The position numbers were made by a program, and so were the translations under genes. A stretch of 64,000 nt of DNA, taken from NCBI RefSeq assembly GCF_030272615.1, contig NC_081409.1:531814291-531878290 (forward strand), written 5' to 3'. Source of the stretch: Cryptomeria japonica. Taxonomy: Eukaryota > Streptophyta > Pinopsida > Cupressales > Cupressaceae. The notes below the pieces were generated by a model. It was not told the DNA's origin. It did not search any database and saw only the letters and a program-made list of their open reading frames with translations. Below, piece by piece: positions 32,205-42,569 of this stretch (its first letter is position 1; each line of letters begins with the position of its first letter).

Positions 32205-33218
32205 CACACATTCATCACAAAATGTGCTTATAGGTTTGATGATGGGTGGAATATTTCTTACACACCCCTTTTTGCTTACAACAACTAAGTTATCAAAATT
32301 TATGTGGCCTAATCTTATGTGCCACAACCAGCTTTCATGCACTTGTCCCAACATACATTGGGATTCAAAACATTCTTTCAGATTATATACATTACCATAT
32401 GTCCTCTTTCCTTCGTCTATAGTTTGACCGATACTCTCTTTCTTTATCTGGTAGCTGGTAGAATCAAAGGTGAATTTGTAACGTTTGTCACACATGTGAC
32501 TCACACTCAACAAGTTGTTCTTTAGGCCTTCTACATAATACATATCATGCGCCTTTAGTTTTCCATCAATTTTTAGAGTACCTTTTGCCTTTATTTTGGT
32601 GGATGAGTTGTCTCTGAATCTTACCGAACCACCACTCCAATCTTCAATCTTGATAAATTTATTTTTATCACTGGTCATGTGGTTGGAACAACCATTGTCT
32701 ACAACCCGTATATTTTTCCTTTTAGCATGTAAGACACTCTGCACTATCAGAATTGATTTTGCCTTATCCTTTTCTTTCTCAACCCATACTGGTTTGGTTT
32801 CCTTCTTCTTGTTAGCTAAAATTTTATGCTCCAGTTTAACTACTGGTTCTTGATTAGGGCATGTCCTTTTTTGCTTGATTTTCCTATTTTTACAAAACTT
32901 TTCTATATGTCCAAACTCTTGACAGTTATAGAATTTCACATTTCCATTTAAGGATGAATCTTTGAAACTATTGTAGGACACCAGTTTACTCTTCCTACAT
33001 TTAAAACTCCTATGACCAAATCCATTGCACTGATAAGAGATAACATTCATATCCCAGAGTGCATTAAATGGATTTGTACTTTCATAACTCATAGAGGGCT
33101 CATTGGTTAAGCTACAGTCAGCTATCCTATGTCCAAATTTGTTACACCGGTAACAATAACCATGAAATTTTGGAACATACCAGTTAGGTTGCCTTGGTCC
33201 TGCAAATGACTGCCTCAT
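32205..33218 (-). pseudogene. gag: Copia-A gag C-terminus, protease and pre-integrase region
   Basis: A 339-codon frame whose last two codons lie in X. Residues 22-35 form a CX2CX4HX4C knuckle (CYRCNKFGHRIADC). Two further knuckle-like units at about 64-74 and 99-109 each lack the first Cys. The protease motif follows (RVVDNGCSNHMTSDKNKF, Asp174), where the usual DSG is DNG. Then GGSVRFRDNSS, YVEGLKNNLLSV and the integrase entry WLWHIRLGHINFDN with CDEC at 334-337, where X interrupts the zinc finger. Protease and knuckle substitutions suggest it is inactive. Confidence 0.9.
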
Positions 33219-34186
33219 TGGGGGGTCTTCCTTTCATGCTGCTGACTCTGGTGAATTCTTCATGATCAACTCTTGCATTTCTCCTTGGATATGCATGTCG
33301 GTACATTGAGTGTGGCCTTCATGTCATTGATTGTGTATACCGGTTTGTGTGGGAGTTTCTGACAACATCTGCATATGTCTTCTTATCTATATCCTTTCTT
33401 ACCATGAATGTCTTCTTCTCTTCACCTTCACTCGAAGAAGTGAACTGCATCTCCTTACTAGATGCATCCTTACTGCTTGAACATTGTCCTTCTTCAAATC
33501 CTAAGCTACCAGTATCTTTAGATGGATTCTGTTTGCTCAACATCTTGTCCAAGGCTTCAGTGTTGCCTTCATATTTGCTTCTTACTTTCATTTCTTCCTT
33601 ACTTTTTTCAAGATTCTTTTTGAGCTTCACTATTTCTACTTCCAGATCTTGATGCTTCTTTCCCTTCTTCATCAGATCAAAGGATGTAACTTTATATATC
33701 CTCTTTGGCTTCTTCCAATTGGAGTTTCAAGTTAGATATAACTTGATTGGACTCATCCAGGGATTTCTTCAAGAGGCCTTGTCCATCTACTGCAGCACTC
33801 TTGAACTTCTTGAGTTCTCTTCTTGTTTTACTCAACTCCTCAAGAGTACTTATGAGCTCACCTTCTAGATCCACTTCGACCTCAATGTCTTCTTCTTCCT
33901 CATCTTCACCAATCGGTTCATCAGGTGCCATAAAGAGATTAACTTATCTTTCATTCTTATGGTACTTATCTAGATGCACTTACTTCGTCTATGGCATCAT
34001 CTTCAATAGTATATAGGCTGTTCCTTCTTCTAGTAGCCTCTTCTTCTTTTCTGATAGACATTTCATTCTTTGCCTTTACTAGGAGATCTACTAAAACTTC
34101 TTTTCTCATCTCCACTTGTTTCATTATAAGGACATTTTGCAGCAAAGTGTTCAACTTTACCACAATTAAAACATTTGAGTGGTAAT
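33219..34186 (-). pseudogene. gag: Copia-A gag, coiled-coil and acidic middle part
   Basis: Minus-strand remnants of a large copia Gag. From the right end: zinc knuckle CFNCGKVEHFAAKCPY (about 34128-34175), then LMAPDEPIGEDEEEEDIEV and a Glu/Lys-rich heptad stretch (EELSKTRRELKKFKSA, QVISNLKLQLEEAKED), then after a frame break LEVEIVKLKKNLEKSKEEM and a Ser/Lys-rich tail. An LMA block after the knuckle followed by coiled coil is typical of large copia Gags of the SIRE type. Frameshifts lie near 34120-33950 and 33690. The conserved N-terminal Gag domain is absent because the element is cut at 34186. Confidence 0.8.
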
Positions 34187-34836
34187 TGTGATGCTAAAAA
34201 TATGGTAAATTGAAAGGCATACGCATATAATGAGACAATAAAACATAATAGAAAGCTTAATTAAAAACTAAATTAAAGATGCAAACCATAAGCCTTCCTT
34301 GAAATGTCATATTTTCCTCTATTCTTGAGGATCTTGAAGGTGTTGGATTGATTGGCTCTCAGCAAAGCAATGACCTCCAAAGTGGAAACTCAAGAGTTGA
34401 GTAGCTACTTTATCATGATTCATTATGCAAATGATATGAAATGCATGATCTAAGAAACTAAATTAACATGCTATGCTAATTACTAGACGATTGAAATGAA
34501 AATGCCTATAATAATGATGCCAAAAATATGATTGCAAGGGATCCTTATTGCTCCAAAATGGGGGATATTTATAGGAATTCCAAAGCCAAAGGTGAGGTGG
34601 CATGAATCAACAGTCTAGATCTGATTTGAAGAGATCAAGGGCCAAGATTGAGGAAGTTGGAGAAGAGGTTGGAGGAAGAGACACTTGTCACCTCTATGGT
34701 GACAAGGAGCCTTTCTCATGAGAGAGAAAGTGTCCAAGGGAGGAGACATGTGGCAAAAGTGCCATGTGTCTTAAGGAGAGAATATCCACACCATAGGAGG
34801 TCAGGATGTGCAAGATAGGATAGGGTTAGTTAAACC
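34187..34836 (-). repeat. LTR-like sequence Y (left part)
   Basis: The sequence abuts the Copia-A zinc knuckle and begins TGTGATGC, a plausible LTR end. On the minus strand it has a TATAAATA box (34566-34573), and beyond that two hairpins: CTTGTCACC-TCTAT-GGTGACAAG (34684-34706) and CTTTCTC/GAGAAAG near 34720. This layout fits the U5-R-U3 of a minus-strand LTR whose body or remainder lies right of the window. Copia-C inserted in it at 34837, and a continuation is at 54133-54181. No partner LTR is in the window. Confidence 0.45.
34566..34573 (-). promoter_or_regulatory. TATA box in Y
   Basis: TATAAATA on the minus strand followed by a CCCCC run, typical of plant LTR promoters. It supports the reading of Y as an LTR. 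Confidence 0.5.
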
Positions 34837-35917
34837 TGTTAGGACCTGGAGGCAACTGAGAGGGGGGGGGTGAATCAGTTGTCTATTAATTTCAACCCAA
34901 ATATAACTTAATCAAACTTGATACATAATACCGGTAAACCAAACTTAATGTCGGTTGATAGTTTAACAGTTAATAACAATACCGGTGAAACTTAATGCAT
35001 GAAATGGAAAGAGAAATAACATCCACAACACATAACACAAATATTTGTACATGGAAACCTTGTAAAGGGATAAACCATGGTGGGAAACCTTACCCACAAT
35101 TAGATGATACTACTACAGATAGTATGTGTGTACAAATGGGGTCTGCACATGCAGAAAGGCCAACTGCCTAGGGCTCACTACTCAATCACAAAATGAGAGT
35201 CACACTGACTACAATAGGATGGTTAAATCCTAGATAATGTACTGCTCAAAATAACATCTTCATATGCTGGATTCAGTACCGGTTAACCTCTGATGGTCTT
35301 CTTCAAACCTTCCTTAAATCTTCAAATGATGTTTGCATGAGTAGCTCTGCTTATATTCACATATACCGAATATCACAACCTTATCTCCTCTCCTATTCTA
35401 TATCAATCTCACAATTGAGATCTTACATATATACATAACCTAAGACCAAATGTGTAGGTCGGCTTACTAAGAATATTACAATAAAATCAATTACAAATGA
35501 ATCAATGTGTGATGCATCATGTCGGCTCAATGTATTTACAATAATAACCAATAAATAAATCATCTCCATAATGTGTCGTGCTGATCTGGAATAGATAATG
35601 CATGTCGGTCCATAACATAGACTAATTTGCCGGTAACAACAAATATGCCAACTCGATTAGACCAATAACCAAATCACCAAAACCAAGTGCCCAGACCATG
35701 TCTTTGACATAACCAAGTAACCTCCAGATGATAACAAGTCATCCTCAGTGTCGGTGAACAATATAACCTTCCGGTGAACCAAATACCGATGACTGTGCAT
35801 AAGTCACTGAACATGCCGATGAACATAATGTGTCGGTTCAACATAACCAAAGATCTCCAGAAAGATAAGTGTTGACATCAATGATAAAACCAATGCAACA
35901 CATCCATAATACCAAAA
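34837..35917 (-). repeat. Copia-C 3' LTR (1081 bp)
   Basis: Starts TGTTAGGACCTGGAGGC and ends ATACCAAAA, where the partner has ATACCAACA, so the terminal CA is mutated. Nine-G run at 34862-34870. Confidence 0.92.
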
Positions 35918-36107
35918 ATATCCCCCTTTGGCATTGATGGCAACACAAGATGGAAAAACCATCTAAGTACCAAAGCAGAAATGCCAATAAACCAAAAAAA
36001 CCAACAATTTCCAGAAGAGATCAATTACTAGAAATCAAAATACAGAATATCTCTCCCCCTAGGAATAATCTCTCCCCAAAGGATAATGTGTTTTTCCATA
36101 GATATCT
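35918..36107 (-). promoter_or_regulatory. Copia-C polypurine tract and boxes (left part)
   Basis: Minus-strand purine boxes near 35923 (CCAAAGGGGGATAT), 36057 and 36072 lie between the 3' LTR and the Gypsy-B insertion. A further box continues at 48676 (GTCAAAGGGGGAG). TATCT at 36103-36107 is the Gypsy-B duplication. Confidence 0.75.
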
Positions 36108-36585
36108 TGTCATGCCCAAAATTTAGAACAAAAACGGAACAATTTTTTTTTTAAAAGATACTAAATTAATTAACAAGTTCACTCTTGCGTCAAACGTTAA
36201 TGAAATTTCCATTATTAAATTCGGGCTAATTCTGAAAACGAACTAAGCATCGATAAATTGTTAAATTTCTAATTGCGGAAAACCTACTGGTTAAATTCTA
36301 TCTCCCAGAGATACTTAGACAATAGGTTTATTAAATTAATCAAACTAAAGGAAATAGGAGAGGTATTTTAATTTATCTCCCAATATGACTATATAGTCCT
36401 TTCAAATTTTTTTTTTAAATTTCTCTATATAATTTATCCCAAATTAAAATCAGGATTATATAAATATATACATATATTCATATTTGAATATGCATATATT
36501 TATATATTTATAATTTAATTACTATTCAAATGCTCAAAATTCATATATTTACATATATATATATATTCCCATATATATATATGGA

Positions 36586-36587
<2 letters not shown>

Positions 36588-36624
<37 letters not shown>
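36588..36624. repeat. (AT)n microsatellite
   Basis: Pure AT dinucleotide run in the Gypsy-B LTR; the matching run in the other LTR (about 45311-45336) is shorter. A second run is at 37359-37398, matched and expanded at about 46116-46171. Confidence 0.9.
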
Positions 36625-36627
<3 letters not shown>

Positions 36628-36884
36628 ACTTAAATGGCAAATATTTTAATTCTAAATTTGAATACCATTATAATTTCCTAATTATAAAACCATATTGTTG
36701 CCCAACCCTAATTAGGGTTCTAATTTCTTATATAAATATTTTCTAAACTAAATAACATATTTATTCTTTTTTTTTTAATTTAAATTGCCCTAGCCCCTTT
36801 CGGGCTAGGGTTTAACCCAATTTTCTTTTTAACAGACAAAGTTTCATGCTGGGCCGAAGACCCTACAAGCGGCCACAATCTCAT

Positions 36885-37095
36885 TGTTGCAGGTCACGGG
36901 AGTTTGGGAGGCGTTTTGGGCCGCGCGCCACTGTGTGAGCGCACAGTGGGCGCCGCGGCACCACTGTGTGCCCACGCAGTGGGCGCCGCTGGCGGCTCCC
37001 CACACAGTGGGAGCCGCCAGCGGCTCCACTGTGTGTGCACACAGTGGGCGCCGCGCGACCGTCCACTGTGCGTACACACAATGGAGTCCGCGGGG
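36885..37095. repeat. GC-rich palindrome array, Gypsy-B left LTR
   Basis: Four full units and one half unit of CCACTGTGTG-N2-3-CACACAGTGG-type palindromes (10-bp arms) joined by GGCGCCGC-type spacers. It is a GC island inside very AT-rich LTR DNA. Compared with the right LTR, one stretch of about 46 bp between two CCCAC motifs is missing here. Confidence 0.92.
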
Positions 37096-37352
37096 ACCCA
37101 TATCATTTCTTTTTTTAAATTTTTTTTTTTAAATATAATATATAAAAATATATATATATATATATATATGTAAATATATATATTTATATATATATATGTA
37201 TATATTTATATTTGCATAACTTTTATAATCATAGTTAAAAAGATGAAATTTAATTCAATATAAAATTTATATATATTTTTTTTATAAGAGAATTTTACAT
37301 GCAAAATTTTAAACTAATATAATCAAGGGAAAAACATTAAGTTTAATCAAAA

Positions 37353-37402
<50 letters not shown>

Positions 37403-39897
37403 TTAAATACATCTATAAAATAAGCTTTTAAATCAATGCTAACTAAAATACAATTTAGAGTATTATTCAAAGATTCATTATACTTTTTCTGGAAATAAAG
37501 AAATTCATTTATTATTTTTTTTCTCAAATAAAATATTCACATAAAACAACTTTTTCCATTTAAAATACTTAAAAGCTTCCAGCATAAATAAACTTCTAAT
37601 TTGCCTCAATTAAAAATACAGGTAAAATCTAAATGAAAACAATTCTTTTATTTCTTCCCATAATACAAGAAGCTTTGCATGCAACACAAATTAACTTTTC
37701 TTTTTCAAATATACCAGAAGTAGAAATAACAAGCTATTTTTTTTTTTAAACATCTCTAACATATTCTACCAATTTACTAAATGTTTTCTCTGAATAGTCA
37801 CAACAATAAAACTTCAGGTCTACTTTCAAAATTTACAACTTGCTTCTCTTTTTTCCTATGAATGAGACATATTTCTATAACAACTTTAAACATACATCTG
37901 CAACTGAATTCAAGTATCTTCAATAACAATCTTCTGTATCTCTTTCATGGTTCCTATTCTCTTTCCTCTGAATTTCTTGCATAATAGAAAACACAAATAT
38001 GACCACGGAGTGCTCACCTCCCAGCCTAGGCTAACTGGTAGCCACCCCCGAGCTCGGAGAACCAATTCCTAGATGGGTAACAAACAGGCAAACACATAGA
38101 AAGCAATGCATACAGATATTCCAAACACATTCCCAACCTGGCTTTCACAGCACCACACTTTGGTGATGATCATTTTCAAAAGGGTGGTAGTGGACCAAAT
38201 ACCCTGAGGAGAATCTGCAAGTATGAAATAAACAAGAAGCCACCTCATGGCACAATAAAAATATCAAGAATCTCAACCCCTTAATCCTTATGCCCCCCAA
38301 AGGCATTCTAGCCTTATAACCTTCCTTATGACCCCCATTGTACAAACAGGCCATGCAGCAGGGTCACACAAAGATCCCTTGTGATTGCTCTCAAAAGAGA
38401 GTCTCTCACTCGAGGGCTGTCACTGCTACCACCCTCAAGATCCTCTTCTCTCCCAAGAGTAAGAGATCTTGAGAAAACTCCCAAAACACATCAATTCAAA
38501 AACAAAACACCAAAAGAATTTCACACATAAACTTTCAAGAATACAGATTTCTTATTCAACAACTTCCAGACATAAACAAGAAGAAGACATTAAAAGTAAA
38601 AAATTGAAACCAACCTTAATCTGCCCAAAGGTTATAGTGATATCTGAAGAAGAGCTGCCGAATCCACAAATCTTTTTTTTCCTTATTCAATTTTCTCTAT
38701 CCCATAACATTATTTTCCTTCCAAATTTTCTTCTGTCTCCAAAAATGGAGAGTGGGTGATTACCCTGCTATTCCCAAAAATCTTCCTTAAGAAGCTCACT
38801 CTCTAAGTTCTCACAGGATTTTCAAAAAACAAAAAAAAGAAGAAAGAAAGCAAAAATGCAAAAAGACTCTCCTTCCAAAAGGAAAAATCTTGATTTGATT
38901 TAACTTCCAATTTTCAATTTTCGCTCAACTCAAAAATGCCAATTTTTAAAGCGTTAAAAAGGTCATTAAAAAGTAGAAACTTGCCTAAAATTACCCCTAA
39001 CCCCTAGGTATACCTTATGGGCATTAGGAAACCCTATTAAACTACCCCAAGGTGTTCATTTAACCCATTTTAAACCCTTCTGAAGTTTATTTTCGGGTCA
39101 AACATAAGTTGACCACTCCAAATATTATATTCCCAAAGTATTTATGACAACACATTAATTTATTAAAGAACTATAATTAAACACTTTCCCTCCAAGAGAC
39201 AAAATAATTAAATTTAAATACACACGTGTCAAGTGACACAATTAAAACACTTTTACAAAAATAAAACATGAAATTGTCTCTTGAGGTTTTTTTACACATT
39301 AAAATTTAATTAACACTTTAACACTCATGCAGCATATACAGTTACGAATAAAATACAACACAAACGAGGTGTTGTCTCTCCAAATAGACAAACCCTGGCT
39401 TTACGAACATACATAGGTCTAGGTTTGATTCTCCGTAATTTTCCATGGTCACATGGTAAATTTCCTGCGCATCTCAATTTACACATTAGTACTTCCAAAT
39501 ATTCATATATAATATAATTCAATAATACAACAATGCACATCATTACTTGCATAGAATTTTCATCTGCACAGATTGAATACATCTTTTGTCAAGCAAATTC
39601 ACATAAACAATTTTCATCCCAATTCACATAAACTAAACATACATCCTAGTTCCATATTCAGAGTAAAGTCTTGCAAATTCAATAACGACATCTATCATTG
39701 CAATTTCATTCTATCTAATAATCATGTAGTGTCCTATCTCATAAAGCATGTAAGTAAATCATCAAATCATAGCAATGTTATCCAAATCTTGAAATCATAT
39801 AAGTTCTAAGTCTCAAAATGCATCAAAATAAAGTATCCATAATAGTCTAAATATAAAATCCACTGAATGTCAAACTGAGTCGAGGTGAGGCCTCACA

Positions 39898-39909
39898 TCC
39901 TCCCCCTCT
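39898..39909 (-). promoter_or_regulatory. Gypsy-B polypurine tract
   Basis: The minus strand reads AGAGGGGGAGGA directly before the 3' LTR. The pol stop codon TAG (39908-39910) overlaps its first bases. Confidence 0.9.
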
Positions 39910-41390
39910 AGGCATGAACTTCCTCCTGGAGTTCATCAAAGAGGTGAGGGTACTCTGATCTCATACGAACTGCGTCCTCCCATGAAGCCGTAACCTCATC
40001 ATAACAATCCCACTGGACCCTAACCTGGTCCAGCTCTTGACCTCGAAGGGCCAATGTCCGGCGTGCCAAAATGCGAATGGGCTCCAAAGCTAGCTGCCCG
40101 TCCAACTCCACCTGCAAGGCATTCCAATCTACAAGGTGAGACTCATCATAGATATACTTTCTCAAAACTGAAACATGAAACACATCGTGGATGCGTGACA
40201 GGCTAGGTGGCAAAGCTAAACGGTAGGCAACTAGGCCTATCCTCTCCAGAATCTCAAAAGGTCCTACAAAGCGAGGTGCAAGCTTAGAACCCTTTCCGTA
40301 ACGGATCAGACTCTTATGCGGTCGCACTCTCAGGAAAACTCTGTCTCCAACCAAGTAACTACGATCTACTCTCTTTTGCATTAGCATACTTCTTCTGTCT
40401 ATCCTGAGCCTCTCTAAGACGCTGCCTAATCAAATCCACCTACTGTTCCATATCCCGAACTAACTCAGGACCAATAGCAACTCTATCCTCTATGCGATCC
40501 CAACTCAAGGGCGTCCTACAAGGCCTGCCGTATAATGCCTGATAGGGTGGCATCCCCAAAGAAGTGTGATGCCCATTGTTATAGGCAAACTCCACTAAGG
40601 GAAGATACTCCTCCCACCAGGTTTGATGATCCATGATGTACATACGAAGCATATCCTCTAACACCTGATTGACCCTCTCTGTCTGACCATCTGTCTCCGG
40701 GTGATAGGCTGTACTGAAATTGAGCTTAGTGCCCATAGCGGCCTGTAATGACTTCCAAAAGGTGGAAGTGAAAAGAGAATCCCTGTCAGAAATAATCTTG
40801 TGGGGTATGCCATGAAGTCTAACAATGTCTCGCAAGAACACCTGTGCTACTGCTGGAGCTGTGAATATAGTACGAACTGGTGAAAAGTGAGCTACTTTGG
40901 TCAACTTGTCAACTGTCACCAAGATAGCATCATGGCGACGAGAAGACATAGGAAGACCAATGATGAAATCCATGGATATAGTATCCCACTTCCACTCTGG
41001 TATAGCATGAGACTGAAGCAACCCACCTGGATGGCGGTGCTCCGCCTTTACCCTCTGACACTCGAGACACCGAGCTACTATCTCAGCAATGAGCTGCCGC
41101 ATTCCCGGCCAATGATACAACTGCCTCAAGTCAGCATGCAACTTCTTAACCCCGGGATGCGCTGCATAAGGAGCTCTATGAGCTTCCATGACAATGAACT
41201 CTCGCAACCCTCTGAAGGAAGGTACATAAATGCGCCCTCTGTGGCGTAACAGTCCATCGGACTCCAAAGAATAATCCTCATATTTCCCTTCTAGAGTAAC
41301 CTGAGAACGTAATACCTGACAAACCTCTGCATACCATCTATCCTCTGACAAGTGCCGAAGTATACGGTCTCTCAAGTCTGTGCCTATGGA
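39908..41390 (-). pseudogene. pol: Gypsy-B integrase with chromodomain
   Basis: Numbered from 41495, the HHCC finger is His106, His113, Cys143, Cys146, and the catalytic triad Asp176 (SMDFI), Asp237 (SDRDSLF) and Glu273 (DGQTERVN) is complete. The frame stops at 40440-40442 (TAG where the related Gypsy-C has CAA). It then shows a 1-nt insertion near 40375, after which the C-terminal part (39908-40387) resumes: [28 protein letters not shown] (chromovirus motif) and the chromodomain-like end VQWDCYDEVTASWEDAVRMR. Chromodomains target integration to marked chromatin. The core is intact; the breaks are in the C-terminal tail. Confidence 0.94.
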
Positions 41391-42569
41391 TATGGTGTAA
41401 ACCTCATGACGTCTCCTACTCAAGGCATCTGCAACTACATTTTCCTTTCCCTTGATGTAGTGAACGTCAAAATCATATTTGCACAAGAACTCCATCCATC
41501 TCCTCTGTCGTGCATTAAGGTTCGGCTGAGTGAAGATGTACTAAAGACTCTGATGATCTGAATGCAACTCAAAGTGATGTCCTAAAAGGAAGTGTCTCCA
41601 CCTCACAAGTGCATGCACTACTGCCGCGAGCTCAAGGTCGTGAGTGGGATAATTAAGTTCATGAGTCTTAAGTTTCCTAGACTCAAAAGCTATGGCCCTA
41701 CCACCTTGCATAAGAACTGCCCCTAAACCCTCTAGGGAAGCATCTGTACAAACCATGAAGTCAGCTGAAGGATCTGGTACAACAAGAATAGGAGCGCTAG
41801 TAAGTGCCTTCTTAAGTTCCTGAAAGGCCTTCTCGCACTTCTCTGTCCACTCAAATTTCTTCCCTTTACGCTGAAGAGAGGTAATAGGGTGTGCAACTCT
41901 GGAGAAACCCTCGACAAAACGTTGGTAGTATCCTGCTAAACCCATGAAAGTCCTGACCTCCGTCACACTGGTAGGCACTGGCCAATCCATAATAGCCCTA
42001 ATCTTTGATGGGTCAACTGAGATCCCATCACCGGAAATAACGTGTCCAAGGTACTTGACCTCAGACCGAAAGAAAGCACACTTCGATAGGCTGCCAAACA
42101 ACTGGTTATCCCGCAAACACTGCAATACCTGTTTCAGGTGCTCCTCATGCTCCTTCTCATTCCGAGAATATATCAGTATATGATCGAGGAACACAATAAC
42201 AAAATGGTCCAGAAAGGTACGGAACACCCCATTCATGAGGCTCATAAAAACTGCTGCGGCATTCGTAAGTCCAAAGGGGACTACGGTAAACTCATAGTGA
42301 CCATATCTAGTGTGAAATGCGGTCTTGTGGATATCACTTTCCACTATTCTCAACTGATGGTATCCTGACTTCAGATCTATTTTGGAAAAGACTTTGGCAC
42401 CCTGAAGTTGGTCAAATAAATCATCAATCCTGGGCAAAGGATATCGGTTCTTGATGGTTACTTTATTTAGCTACCGATAATCCATACACAATCGTAGAGA
42501 TCCATCCTTGTTCTTAACGAAGATGACTGGTGCACCCCACAGGGATACACTAGGAGGGATATGACCCTT
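41391..42569 (-). pseudogene. pol: Gypsy-B reverse transcriptase and RNase H, FLDH active site
   Basis: RT motifs: [64 protein letters not shown], then [10 protein letters not shown], where the second catalytic Asp of the usual FLDD is His; Gypsy-C keeps FLDD. RNase [52 protein letters not shown], with the four acidic positions present. TAG stops occur at 42570-42572, about 42473 (a CAG-derived Q position) and 41541-41543. The last is shared with Gypsy-C. The frame is otherwise continuous. Confidence 0.94.

Larger units (their letters stand above)
2067..34186 (-). mobile_element. Copia-A: Ty1/copia element split by two later insertions
   Basis: This minus-strand copia element is reconstructed from three blocks: 3' LTR 2067-3780 plus the start of its polypurine zone (3781-3787), pol 11471-14240, and gag-protease 32205-34186. 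Copia-B interrupts it at 3788-11465 and insertion X at 14241-32204. Removing X with one copy of the CACAC duplication makes the two halves of the integrase Cys motif continuous in one frame, the strongest evidence that the halves belong together. The gag N-terminus, primer site and 5' LTR are missing: the right end stops in the gag zinc knuckle at about 34186, where an LTR-like sequence begins. Large gag, coiled coil and repeated polypurine boxes suggest the Sirevirus (SIRE/Maximus) branch; that placement is inference. Confidence 0.75.
36108..39897 (-). repeat. Gypsy-B 3' LTR (3790 bp)
   Basis: Begins TGTCATGCCCAAAAT and ends GGCCTCACA. It contains several AT microsatellites and the GC-rich palindrome block at about 36885-37095. 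Open frames in it are duplicated in the other LTR and are not genes. Confidence 0.95.

Noticed and set aside
34187-34836. Y as the missing 5' LTR of Copia-A
   Set aside because: It abuts the gag zinc knuckle with no gag N-terminus or TGGTATCAGAGC primer site between, and does not match the Copia-A 3' LTR at 2067-3780.
38469-38759. 96-codon frame conserved exactly at 47242-47532
   Set aside because: The identity is explained by LTR duplication at insertion; no protein features.
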